Below are positions 23,571 through 34,224 of a stretch of 64,000 nucleotides of DNA, piece by piece. Location of the stretch: positions 2,542,001 through 2,606,000 of the forward strand of contig BJKQ01000003.1 in NCBI GenBank assembly GCA_006538405.1, written 5' to 3'. The notes below the pieces were generated by a model. It was given only the letters and a program-made list of their open reading frames with translations, did not search any database and had not been told where the DNA came from. Every line of letters starts with the position of its first letter. The first letter of the stretch is position 1. This DNA is from Hansfordia pulvinata. Taxonomy: Eukaryota; Ascomycota; Sordariomycetes; Xylariales. A program made the position numbers and the translations under genes.

Positions 23571-26113
23571 TCACTCGCTGAGACCCTCTTGCAAAGCCTC
23601 GGCGTCCAGTATATCGGGGAGCACCTTGCTTGGTGGCACTCGTCTCTGCGAGGCGGCGAGGTATTGGGCGAAGCCGGGTATGGCGCCTGCCTGGTTGATC
23701 CCCGGTGACCGCCCAAGCAGCGACTTCGAGTCCTTGTCCACCACCGTCCTCACCGACGACGTGTCGCTGTTGCTCGCGCTGCCGCTGCCGCCCCAAGGCC
23801 GCCAGCCCATCCAGCTGCCCAACTTGGACGACCCGGTTTGGGGGTGGGACTGGACACGGACCGCAGACTGTCGGCAGGCGAGGCACCGTAGCGATCGCGC
23901 AGCATGGTGCTGCTCCGCTTGGGTTGACGCGAGAGCATGGGCTTGGCCGTCACGGTGCTGCTCGCCGTAACGGTATTGGCGGAGCCCAGATGCCGAAGCG
24001 TGAGCTGACTTGGACGGTTCCGCAGGGTGTGAATGTCCAGACCTCCCGTCAGCGAGATGATGGACTCATGTGAAAGTGCCCGGCGCAGCCGTCGTGCTGG
24101 CTGCCCTTCGTCTGGGTCTGAGAAGAGCAGTGACTGGTCGTCAGGCGTGTCGGGAGCATTGACTGACACGTCTGTCTGGTCCGTCGATTCATCTGTCGCG
24201 CCCAACGACTCTGGGATGCCTTCGAGGTCGTCCGTCTCCTCAATGATCGGCTGCGCCTTTCGAGGTGTCGGATTCGCCAAGGAGAAATTCGTAGGTAGCT
24301 GGAAGCTTCTGGCCGACATGTTCGATGGTTGCTTCCGGTGAGATGCTCTCCAGGTCGGAGATAATGGGTCGATGCTGGTCGTTGGCGAGGTTGGGAACGA
24401 GTCCATGATCGGATCAAATAACGAGTTGCGATGGTTCGATGTGGGTGAGCTCGGAACAGAAGAAAGGGCCAGCTCGGAGGGCTGCTCGGAGAAGACCGAC
24501 CACCTGGAGTCCTTGTGGGCGTGTGACATATGAGGCCTGCCAGCGCCGTGAGTTGGCGGCGTCGAGGGGTAGGGCGACGAAGTTGGCGGAGCGAAGGTGC
24601 CCTGGGTTAGCCCTTGTCGCTTCTTCTTTGGTTTCTTCACCTCGGGCTTCTGGACGTGGTAGTGGTGGTGAATGTGAAGCTCCTGGGAGATGGAGGGTGC
24701 ATGCTCCTTCTGAGGGCTGGTGTGCTCGGATCCGAGCTCAGAACGCAGGGTCGGTGCCACCTCGGTGTTCTCCTCGAGAGGCTGGTGGTAAAGAACCTGT
24801 TCTCGCAGAGCTTGGATTTCGTCGTGAGAGTTGAAGAGCATCTCCCGCAGCTCGGCAATGCTGTGCTGAAGATTGGCGTTGTCCTGAAGAAGGTCGCGCA
24901 CGAAGTGGGAGACGACGTTGCCGCCCTCCTTGGCCTGGTTGAGTGCTTTGGCGGCCGCTGCCGCTTTGAGTCGTCCCGCGGCAGTGTTAAGCTCTTTCTC
25001 CATCTCGCGCTGTTTCTCGATCCGGCCCATCATTTCCAGGTGGTGATCTCGCTCCTCCTTGGTTTCCTTCTCCATGCGTTCGAGTTGTTCCTGCAAGTCG
25101 TTGATTCCGCGCTCAGCCCGCTGCCACCTAGACATGGCGGACCGAGCCTCCTCGCGAGACATTGTCAGATTGTTCTGCAGGTCTTCCTGCTCCTGCTCCA
25201 GCAAAATCAATTGGCGCTCGAGGGCAGCGGCGCGAGCTGTTTCGTTCTCGAGACGTCGGATCGTCTGCTGGGATGAGAGTAGCGTAGCCTCGAGGGACTT
25301 GATGCGGCCCTCCGAATCGACGGTGCACGAGTTGAGAGCTTCGAGCTGGTCCAACAAGCTCCGATTTTCTTCCACTGTCTTCGCATTCCGGGCTTCGAGC
25401 TCCTTGTTGTCCATCTCGAGCTGACCTATGCGAGAGGTCAGCTCGCCTCGATCGCGTTCGGCGTCGGCCATGTACGCTTCGTGGCGAGCAAGCAAAGCCT
25501 GCAGGGCGAATGTTAGAGATTCAGGCACTCCCATGATGTAAAACAGATGCTCGGGTCTCGTGGATGGCAGCCATTTAGCCCGACCTGCGGGGGCCGGAGA
25601 CTAAAAGGGCCCCGAGTGAAGCACTGGAATGTGGCTGCGAATGAGAGTTCTCGGGCACAACAACACATCCACGTGCACGCGGATTCCAAGGCCTCGCCTG
25701 TTACCAGAAAGCATGGCCGCGAGAGAGGTAATCTCGCGGGTCAAAGTAGCTTCTGCAGGGTTTTCCAGAGAGGAATGGACAGGAAAGTGAACGGGGCCTG
25801 GAAGAACTTGTTCAAGCGTCCATGACTCGTCCATTGCCCATGCTCTGTTACGGCGAAACCTTAAAGACGCCATTGGGCTGGAGTGCTGGGAAGGGGCAAC
25901 AAGAGAGTTGAATAAGAGACTTACCTGGCCCATGCGAGCAGCCTGGTGAACATCCTTTTCGACTGTTTCGAGGACGGAGCAGTTGTGCTGGAGATATACA
26001 CATTCAAGAGAGCCACAGCAGCATCTCATTGGGGTGGGCGCCGGCGCCTGGCCCGAGAGCAGCTGTGTCTCACCTGATGTCGCGGCATCGGCACCGGCTA
26101 GCCTCGCAGACAT
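23571..26113 (-). CDS. Conserved fungal coiled-coil protein, with an apparent C-terminal frameshift
   Basis: Exon 1 (26113-25925) ends in RMGQ. A 426-bp GT...AG intron (25924-25499) leads in phase into ALLARHEAYMADAERDR. The result is about 705 residues if one base is restored. Residues about 20-40 carry a Cys-rich patch (RCCCGSLECVYLQHNC). About 60-320 is a long coiled coil dense in Leu/Glu/Arg heptads, and the rest is Ser/Pro/Thr-rich and disordered. Near 23798 the frame used to SWAAGWAGGLG drifts into Ala/Arg junk and stops at 23750. Meanwhile the -1 frame continues sensibly (GSGSASNSDTSSVRTVVDKD, then GIPGFAQYL-like and DILDAEALQEGLSE) to 23571. A missing G in GGCCTTGGGGCGG would explain this. 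Architecture suggests a cytoskeletal, septal or scaffold role, but I cannot name it. Confidence 0.75.
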
Positions 26114-28921
26114 GGTGCGCGAGATGCGGTTGGGTTGGAGGTGAAGCTGCTGTTGCTGCCGCTATTGCTCCAGGAGTCTGTTGAATGCCGTCCGCGGGTG
26201 ACTAATACGGTAATTCAGCATACTGGGTTGTCCGCTGAGCTTTGCTGCGCATCGGTAATTAAGAATGGCGTGCGGCGATGCGACCGAACCGTGCCGGAAG
26301 CAGCGCAAAGCAGAATGAATGGCCACGGGATGCGAAGCACCGGATGAGAGAGCGCTTGAAGCCACGTGCAGCGAGGGGTGATGTCGGTGGTGCGACCGAT
26401 GAATTGCGCCTGCAGTCGCTTCCCCTACAGCAACTGGCGTCCGGGGTTCTATTGCTGGCGAGTGTGGATGATCGCAACCAGATGGTCTGGGTTTTCAGCT
26501 GTCCTGGACCTGCGCGGCTGGCGATGAGACACGGTCCATTAACCCAAAATCGAAGCTATGTGACGGGAGATGGCGACAGAATGTCTCGGGGTCGCGTCTG
26601 CTGCGATTCTCTCTGGACGCAGCGTCGTCTTAAATTTGGCGACGCGGGTCGGGAGACGGAGGCGTGGCCGAGAGTGGGCGAGAAAAAAAAAGAACCGGCC
26701 GAGGACCCTCAATCAATAATAACAATCGACGTTGTAGAGGGGCTCGCGCTGGGCGCGTCGGAAGCCTTGGAGCCTTGGGAGGCGCGGTGGCTCGTCGGGG
26801 CGCCCGCGCTTGCGAGTTTGCCTCGCGGGTTCTCGTACAAGCACTGGGGTCCGTCCGATGTGGGGTCACGAGGCCTATCCACCGCGAACGGCCGGCGCAG
26901 AGGGCGGTCAGTTCTCGTGTCTTGCCGTCGACGACCCCGTCCGAGGCGTCAAAGGTAATAAGAGCTGACCCAGGCTTGTGCCGGCAGGAGGGATCGAGGG
27001 TTGACAGGTCGAGGCGGTTCAACGACTGGCGGCCTTGTCGAGTCGACAGGTTGCGTTGCTTTGCGGTGGAATTGTTTTTGTTTTCGATCCTTTGAGCTAA
27101 GTCGCCGCTGTTGATGACCCACCCACTACCCGCACATGCGAAGGCCAAGGTCGGACGGGCAGGGTTGTGCGACGACAGGCGGGACGGAGGAATCGAGGAG
27201 GAAGTCGGGTGATGCAGCGGCAGCCCTAACTTAATTTCAAGGTCCCGGTCGCCAATATTGTACTGGCCGCGTCGGACGCCTCACTCAGGGCCAGGTCCAA
27301 GTTTGGGGGTGTTGGCGGTGCGTGGAAGCGAGGGAGCGAAGCAGTGGGCGGCAGGGCGGGCGGGCACGAGGTACATGTAGTTTGGACGAGTTGGCGATGC
27401 GGAGGAGGGCGCGGCAGTTGGGCGAGGTGACAATCAAGAGCGGAAGTTGACGCTGCAAAAGGAAGTGGAAATGGAGAGGCTGGCGGTTGCAGCAGCAGCA
27501 GCGCGCATGCAGATGCAGATGCAGATGCAGCAGCAGGTGTTGGTCCGGTACATGCCTTATGTACCTACTGGCTACCTTAGGTACCAATAGACCTGGAGAT
27601 GCAGAGGCAAACGTGCCTGCCATGGATCCCGATGGAGGCAGGTACCCGGATTACTCGAAGACGTAGGCGCAGCTGCCCATACGCCCCAAGGCCACATTAT
27701 ATCAGCACTGGATGTACGTAAAGGTACGGCACAGGGTGGATTAGCAGCAGGGCAGATGTCGAATTAGGTACAGACGGCGAGAATCGTGATGGGGTTTCCG
27801 CCCAGTTCACAAGTCAGTCAGGTGCGAGCAGCCCACCTGACGTGACGTGCGAACGAGTGGTGGCTGCGGCGGGCACACACTCACACTCACACACATACCC
27901 CACGCACCGCGCATCGAAGCCTCACCATACCCAATGGGACCAGGCGAAACAGGTGTTCGCGATACGAGTACTCCGTACATCTGGACCGGCGCCAGGCTGA
28001 TCCGGGTGGGCTACTCGGCGGGCTACGAGCAATCGAGCTGCGCGGAGACAGGGTCGCTGTATCCGCATTCACGACTACAAAGAGAGAGAGAGAGAGACCC
28101 TCGTCAGGCACACACGCGTGCCTCGCCATGACGAAAGCATCAGCAATAACAGCACAGCAGCACAGCACGCCTCCGCCAAGGGTGCTTGCTCACCAATCTC
28201 CGATCCGCGCGCTATCCACTTCCCCATCCCAAGAGGCGCGCCCACGAACCAAACAGCTACACCCCAACCCAACAACCATGCCGCGCCCATGGCGCAGCCA
28301 GCCAGCCAAGCTTCCACGCCGTAGTCAACCTATACCGCTCCCCGCCATCCCTCTTCTCAAAGCACGGATCTCGCACCGTCGCCCATGCCGTGCCATCTCA
28401 GCTCGACTTGGGCCTTGCGATCAAGGGGCGCTCTGGGCTCGGCGTCATCCTGCTCCCCGAGGGTGAAATGCTGTATAGAATGACCTGCACGAAGCTCGAG
28501 TTCGGTGCAGGTGTCGTTCCTGTCCATCTGGTGACCTGGCGGCGGAGCTGTCCCTGGTGCCTGAAGCCACCGGCTTAGGCCGTCAGCTGGTCCAATCGCC
28601 AGCTTACACGGCTTGGTTCATTAGCCCGACTCGGCCGCTTGCTATCGCCTGCGGAGCAAGAGCTGTGCGTCCCACTCCCACCGTGGCGAATATGCAGCTA
28701 ATTGTCTACATGGGCTTGCACTCGCCTCCGTGAATCTCTAGCGGTGTCTTCCACCGCTCCCCGACTTGCCGACACCCCCTCACATGCAGCCGGGTTGGCC
28801 GAGTACGCCGCCGTGCTACGCCCATAGACCTGGAGATGCGTGTCCCAATTCGTCTCTTGGCTGCTGAATTATTAATGTATTATTTCGCTGTGCTGATCGA
28901 GGTCGTATCCTGTCGCTTCCT
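26114..28921. other. Intergenic region, no convincing gene
   Basis: The first few hundred bases are the upstream flank of the coiled-coil gene. A triplet/hexamer patch (AGC and GCAGAT repeats, 27490-27536) and a GA run near 28080-28098 are present. The frame 26630-27148 (minus) is Arg/Pro-rich and looks artefactual. Confidence 0.45.
27490..27536. repeat. (AGC)n and (GCAGAT)n repeat
   Basis: AGC triplets, then about three and a half copies of GCAGAT, then AGC again. Intergenic. Confidence 0.8.
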
Positions 28922-30823
28922 CTACGCCGACAGCTTGATGCTGTTGATGTCCAGGCCGCCCTTCAGGTCTGTCTTGGTCGGCATGGCGCCCACCCTCATC
29001 AGCTCGGCGATTGGACCATGGCCGGGTCCGCCCCCATACTCGACATGGCGACGACCGTGTCCTCCTTGCAGTAATAGGCCACAAACTTGCCCTCGGCAGG
29101 ATTGCCCTGCAGCACCACGTCGTCCCAGCCACCCGCCGTGTTTCCACAGTACCGCAGCTGCCCAGTGAGCGCCGACCAGAAGATGGGGGTGAAGAACGCC
29201 GCCTTCGCTGTCGGGTCCACAATGTGGTTCGCCGCTGTGCGTCCTGCATTCTGCGCTACGTTCCAATGCTCGATGCGGGTCGAGCGGCCGTTGCCGCCAG
29301 GGCCGTGGTACGGGGTCGACGCAATGTCGCCAACGGCATAGATGTCCGTCTGCCCAGCCACCAGATAGTTCTCGTCCGTCTTCAGGGACCCGTCCTCTTC
29401 AAGACGAAGGGCCGAGTTGTCCTTGAGGTACCCAGTTGCAGGCGCCACACCCACGCCCAGGATGACGAGGTCGGCCTCGAACTTGGTTCCGTCCTTGAGG
29501 CACACGGCTCCGACCTTGGAGGCATCGGCCGCCGACGGCTCCGCCTTGTCGACCGTGGCCGACATTTGGAACTTGATGCCCTTGCCTTCGAGGGCCTTCT
29601 GCAGCCCGGCACCGACCTCCTCGCCGAACACATTGCCGACGGGGACGGCGCTCTGGCCAATGACGGTGACGTCGTTGTCGGCGGCGGTGGCGTTGGCGAC
29701 CTCCAGCCCGATAAAGCTGCTGCCGATGACGACAATCTTCTTGCCCTTGCCGCCAATCGCTTCCACAATCTTGCGCGTGTCGTGAATGGTGCGCAGCAGG
29801 AAGACGTTGCCGAGGGTCTTGAAGCCCTCCATGGGCAGATTGCGAGGGGAACCACCGGTCGCCAGAACCAGCTTGGAGTACGTGAGCTTGCTTCCGCCGG
29901 CAGTGCTCACAGTCTTGCCAGCGACGTCCACGTCGACAACCTCGTCCTTGACCACGTCAACGGATCCGGTCTGGAACCACTCATCGTCTCTCAGCTGCAC
30001 CTTGGCCGGGTCTGCGATGAGGGCCTTGGAGAGCTTGGGTCGGTCAATCGGGAGATAGCCCTCGTTGGTGACCATGGTCACGGGACCGGTAAAGCCCTTC
30101 TCTCTCAGCCCCTCGATCAGGCCGATGGCGCCGCTGCCGCCTCCGACGACGACGACGCGGTTGGAGGTGGCCGAAGCCTTGGCGTTGCACTTGATGTTGG
30201 GCTTCCGCCGGCCGGACTTGATCTTGCTTTCCTCGCCCTCGACGAAGACGGCCCCATCCTTCTCGACGACCTTGAAAACGGCGAGAGCATCCAGGGCGGG
30301 GGCATCTTCGACGTCTCCGGTCTTGCCGCTGAAGCAAGCTTCGTGGATGGTCAGCGTCTGGCCGGCCGCAGAGTGCTCCTACGAAGGAGCACGGTGCTCA
30401 GGAAGAGGTTGAGCGTGCGCAGGACTTACCTCCGTGCCAGGGGCAGGTGATGCGGCCAGACTTGGTCATGACGCCCTTGACGAGAGGGGCGCCATAGTGG
30501 GTGCACCTGGAGCCGGTGGCCTGGATGGTGCCGCCGGCGTTGACGAGGAGCACCTTGGCGTCCTCGATGCCCTCGATCTCGACCTCCTGCTTGTCGCCGG
30601 GCTGGAGCGACAGCGAGGTGACGCCCTTGAGCTTGTACTCGGGCATGGCTGCGGTCGCTGTGCGGGAAAAGGGCCTGGAGGGACGGTGGCGAGGCGCGCG
30701 GGGTTCCAGAGGCGATGGGAAGTGAAGAGCCGCGGGAGGGGGAAGCTTCGGGGAGGCATACAAGTGGCGGAGTAGGGGGAGAGACGGTGAGAGGCGTGCG
30801 AGTCGCAAGGGTCCGGAAAACAA
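28922..30823 (-). CDS. Rieske/AIF-type mitochondrial flavoprotein (AIFM3-like), with an apparent frameshift
   Basis: Exon 1 (30823-30430) and exon 2 (30338-28922) join at a 91-bp intron, reading CPWHG|ACFS, the second Rieske motif. With one base restored the product is 603 residues. The N-terminus is Arg/Ser/Pro-rich, a likely mitochondrial presequence, ending near RPFSRTATAA. A Rieske [2Fe-2S] domain follows, with the ligand motifs CTHYG and CPWHG. Next is a pyridine-nucleotide disulfide oxidoreductase fold: an FAD Rossmann motif VVVVGGGSGAIG, an NAD(P)H motif IVVIGSSFIGLEVA, and the FAD-contact segment DIYAVGDIA. This is the AIFM3/ferredoxin-reductase-like architecture: NAD(P)H-dependent electron transfer, apoptosis-linked in animals. 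Near 29008 the frame slips after GADPAMVQS; the alternative frame ends properly with AELMRVGAMPTKTDLKGGL to 28922. Confidence 0.88.
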
Positions 30824-32584
30824 TAAATAGGCGGAGGGGGCTGACGATGGACCTGGACGCCCGTATGGAGGATGGGCAGACCGAGAGCTATTGGCGGCTC
30901 AGAGGAAGAGGGGGAGGGGCATTGGCGCGAGGTGGTGACGCGCGCGAGGTCGATGGGGCCAGCGGGCACACGGCGCCTGCTGGAAGAGAAGAAAGCCAGC
31001 CCGCGCGACAGTCCTTGCCCATGGAAGTCTACGGATATTCCTGGCGCGGCGACCGTCGTACTGGGTCGGGACAGGGCAGCGGCCGGGCCGCGCGACGACT
31101 CGACTTGACGGCTGCCCGAATACCAACGCGGGACATGAGGTGACGACCAGGCGGCGTCGTGTCGTAATGCATCTGTCTGATGGCGGCCAGTTGAGTAATG
31201 CCGGGCTTGTGAGTGGCCCAAGCTCGTCCCTCGACCGGCACGACAGGGCGTAGCGGCCCCGCATCTGCACCCTTAGCTGCACCGTGGCAGCGCCCTGATT
31301 CCATTCCAGTGTGCGCGTGCGAGTACGAGTAATCGCGCGAGTACCCGGGTGGGTGCTCGAGAGACATATCTGTACCTTTCGAGCGCACTTGAAGCCTGCC
31401 ATCCTGCACCGTCGCGGGGACTTGTCAGATCCAGAGCTGTCAGCTCAGCTTGTACTCTGGGAGTCCCCGGGATACTTGCCTCCTCTGAGGCAGGCCCAAA
31501 GGGACCTCAAGGTCGCATCATACATCGATTTTCTACACGCCCGCACATGTAGGTAGGGCGCCCATCGTCATCAGTGCACGTGTGGAGCTTCGCACAAAGG
31601 ACCGCTTATGACTGGTACATTTGGAAGTGTCGAAGGCATCTCCCTTTCCGACTCTCAAGCAGACAATGCAAGAGAAGATGATGCCACCCGCAGGAGTACC
31701 CGTGGATTTGTCCTACCTACCTGGATGCACTCAAGGTAGCAATCGAGGCACCAAGCACAACCGGAAATGGCAATCTACCGGTACTCATGTATGTCTGCGT
31801 CAACCCCACGTGCACCAGCCACACCACGTACCGACCACACCACGTCGCTGGCTGCATCACTTCCTTGAAGAGACGGGTGCCCTCCTTTTGGTTGACAATC
31901 TGACCACCCACCCCGCCTACCAAGTAGGTACCTACCTCATTGCCTGCACCTAATCTGATTTCAAATCGCCGCTACTCTTTCCGGCAATGCTCCCACCCGC
32001 ATCAGCCTCTCTCTGTGCTCGTACACATCTCCCGCTTTCAACCCACTCTCGCGCTAGGGCGCTACGAGAACCAGGAAACGGCATGCGGAATCAACCCTCG
32101 ACGGCGCGGCCTCGTGGCTGCGAGCACTGCCTTTCGCCACTCCTTTTTTCTGCAAACGCGCGTGGTACGGCTGCCGCCCGCCTCGCGCCTCGCGCCTCGC
32201 GGCCCTGACTCGGATTTCGTAGCGGACTTTCTGTCGTCGACTGCGCCGCCCCCTCCCCGGCGACCAAACAAGCGAGTTCCGTCAGTCCCGGGCTCCCATC
32301 ATGGCCCCCCCAGGCTCGGTTCTGGCCGAAGTGACAGTCGTGGATGCAAACGGAGACAACTGTATGACTGTGCAAGAGGAACGAGCACTCACGGGTTGCA
32401 GCGTCAAACACATCAAGATTGTGGTAGGAAGAAAAGAGACACATGAGAATTGAAAGAGTAAAAGAAAAAAGCTATTCGCTGTCCATCTACGTTGCGCCAT
32501 TCTACGCCGCATGGGGAGGTTCTAAAAAAATAGAAACCGCCCCGCAAAAAGAAACAAAGGGAATCATAACAAATGAGAGGGGAC

Positions 32585-32615
<31 letters not shown>

Positions 32616-32747
32616 AAAGACTCGCGTCCAAATCCCCGTTCCAAATCTACCTCTATCCTGAACCAGCCAACCTTCTCGGCTCGCAGCGTCTGCCGCCGAG
32701 GGCGAGTTGCTTGGGCCCTCTTGACGAACTGCCGGAGGCCATGGCAA
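30824..32747. other. Intergenic region with a C22A13 tract
   Basis: No firm gene. A plus-strand 51-codon frame at 32301-32456 (MAPPGSVLAEVTVVDANGDN onward) has a protein-like composition and a GT dinucleotide near its end, so it could be a first exon, but no continuation was found. The tract at 32584-32618 is listed separately. Confidence 0.45.
32584..32618. repeat. Poly-C then poly-A compound tract
   Basis: Twenty-two C followed immediately by thirteen A on the plus strand, about 130 bp beyond the stop of the nonapeptide-repeat gene. Confidence 0.95.
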
Positions 32748-33255
32748 CTAGGCCTGAGGGGGCTGCTCCTCGGCTCTAGGAGTGGGAGGTTGCTCCTCAG
32801 CTCGGGGGGCAGGCGGCTGCTCTTCTGCTCTGGGGACCGGAGGCTGCTCTTCGGCTCTGGGGACCGGAGGCTGCTCCTCAGCTCTGGCAGCGGGAGGTTG
32901 CTCCTCAGCTCGCGGGACAGGAGGCAGTTCCTCGGCTCTGCGAGCAGGCGGGGGCAGCTCAACGCCTCTGGTAGTGAATCTAATGGAGGAAAAAAAAGAC
33001 AAGGTCAGCTCCAGATTCGATATCACACTCACGAGCCAGAAGGGCAGCCATGAAAAAAAGAGGCACTTACGAGGGACGCTGGCTGTTGGCGAAGCGGGCC
33101 CTGCGAGCCAGGCGGCTGGGAACGTCGAGGGCCGGCGCCGGCGCCGGCGGGCCGCCGCCCTCGAACTCGAGCGAGTTGGACGGCATGGGCGCGGCGGCCG
33201 CGATGGGCGCGAGCAGGAGCCCTGCGACCAGGGGGGCGAGAGATTGAAGTTGCAT
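32748..33255 (-). CDS. Secreted protein with seven tandem RAEEQPP-type nonapeptide repeats
   Basis: Exon 1 (33255-33071) and exon 2 (32979-32748) join at a 91-bp GT...AG intron with matching phase, giving 138 residues. The start MQLQSLAPLVAGLLLAPIAA is a clear signal peptide. A Pro/Gly/Ala-rich region follows, then two dibasic sites (LARR|ARF and PARR|AEEL). The C-terminal half is seven units of nine residues, consensus RAEEQPPxP, with x being V, V, A, T or similar; the first unit has L for Q and the last ends QA. No cysteine is present. The design (signal peptide, dibasic sites, near-identical tandem repeats) recalls fungal Kex2-processed repeat proteins, some of which yield cyclic peptides. 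However, the repeats are separated by Pro-Arg or Ala-Arg rather than Lys-Arg, so processing is uncertain. A structural cell-wall role is an alternative. Confidence 0.75.
32763..32950. repeat. 27-bp tandem repeat encoding RAEEQPPxP
   Basis: Seven tandem 27-bp units in phase with the reading frame. Units differ by synonymous and third-position changes as well as the variable x codon, so the array is not freshly duplicated. Confidence 0.88.
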
Positions 33256-34224
33256 TTTCCTTCTTCTTCTTCTAATTCTTCCCCCTTTTCTACTTGACGT
33301 TCTTTAAAAGAAAAGAAATACTCCGTCTCTGTGGCTGCGTTTTTTTTGCTCGGGACGGCTGCCTGCGGGTTATAGACGAGAAGGCAAGAGGTGGGTTGCG
33401 GGTCTGGAAGCGAGGCCGGTCCCACGACGATGCTGCACGATCGATGACAAGACAGGTATGCGACGGCGAGCGAAACTGCAAGAGAGATAGAGAGAGAGGG
33501 AGGGGGAGAACCCGACACTCTGACGAGGATGGTAGGGTGACTCGAAAGGTGTTTTAGTTTCTCACGATGATCTGATCACGCTGCACAAGCCGAGGGAAGG
33601 AAGGCCTGGAATCCTCGATGGTGGGGGAAGGCTGCGAAGATATACCAAGCACGCGGCGGCGGCTGCTGCTGTTGCTGCGCGCGCGCGTAGGCCCGGGACC
33701 GACGAGCCCCCTTTGCCAGCACGCGCTGGCAGGCTTCCACGCCTGCATTCTCCCGCCCTTCCACGGGGGTGGGTGGAAGGGGGGCGGGCTAGGGGCAGCC
33801 CAGGATCTGACGGTGCCGTGCAAGTGGGCGTGGCAAAGGTCACCGACGCAGCAGCACAAAACTCGAACGGCCGCCTCTCAAAGCGGTGCAACACCGATCC
33901 ATCGTGGCAAGGGGGAATCCCGCGGTGGCAGGAAGGATCACAGGCGACACTCTCGTCACCCAGTCTGCGCGCGGCTGGGAAGGGGGGGCCCTCGCCTAGC
34001 TGAGTCTGCGGTGGGTTTTGGAATTATTGAGAGTAAACGACGCCTCCTGGAAACACCGACCTGACCTAACCTGGAAAAGAAGAAAGAGGAATCCGAAGCT
34101 GACAGACCGATCGCGGTTAGAGAGAGGGGCCGCCAGGCCGCGTACTCGTACGTCGTGAAAGGCGCGTCGTCGCAGAACGGCAGGCATCTACGTTTCGAGA
34201 CGTCGCGATGGCGCAAGGGCCGCG
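33256..34224. other. Intergenic region between the repeat-protein and transcription-factor genes
   Basis: This is the upstream flank of the nonapeptide-repeat gene and the downstream flank of the Zn2Cys6 gene, both on the minus strand. No gene was recognised; a short purine-rich GAGAGAGGGAGG patch lies near 33483-33508. Confidence 0.45.

Noticed and set aside
27587..28839. Exact 16-base match ATAGACCTGGAGATGC at 27587 and 28824
   Set aside because: One such match is expected by chance in a window of this size; no longer similarity around either copy.
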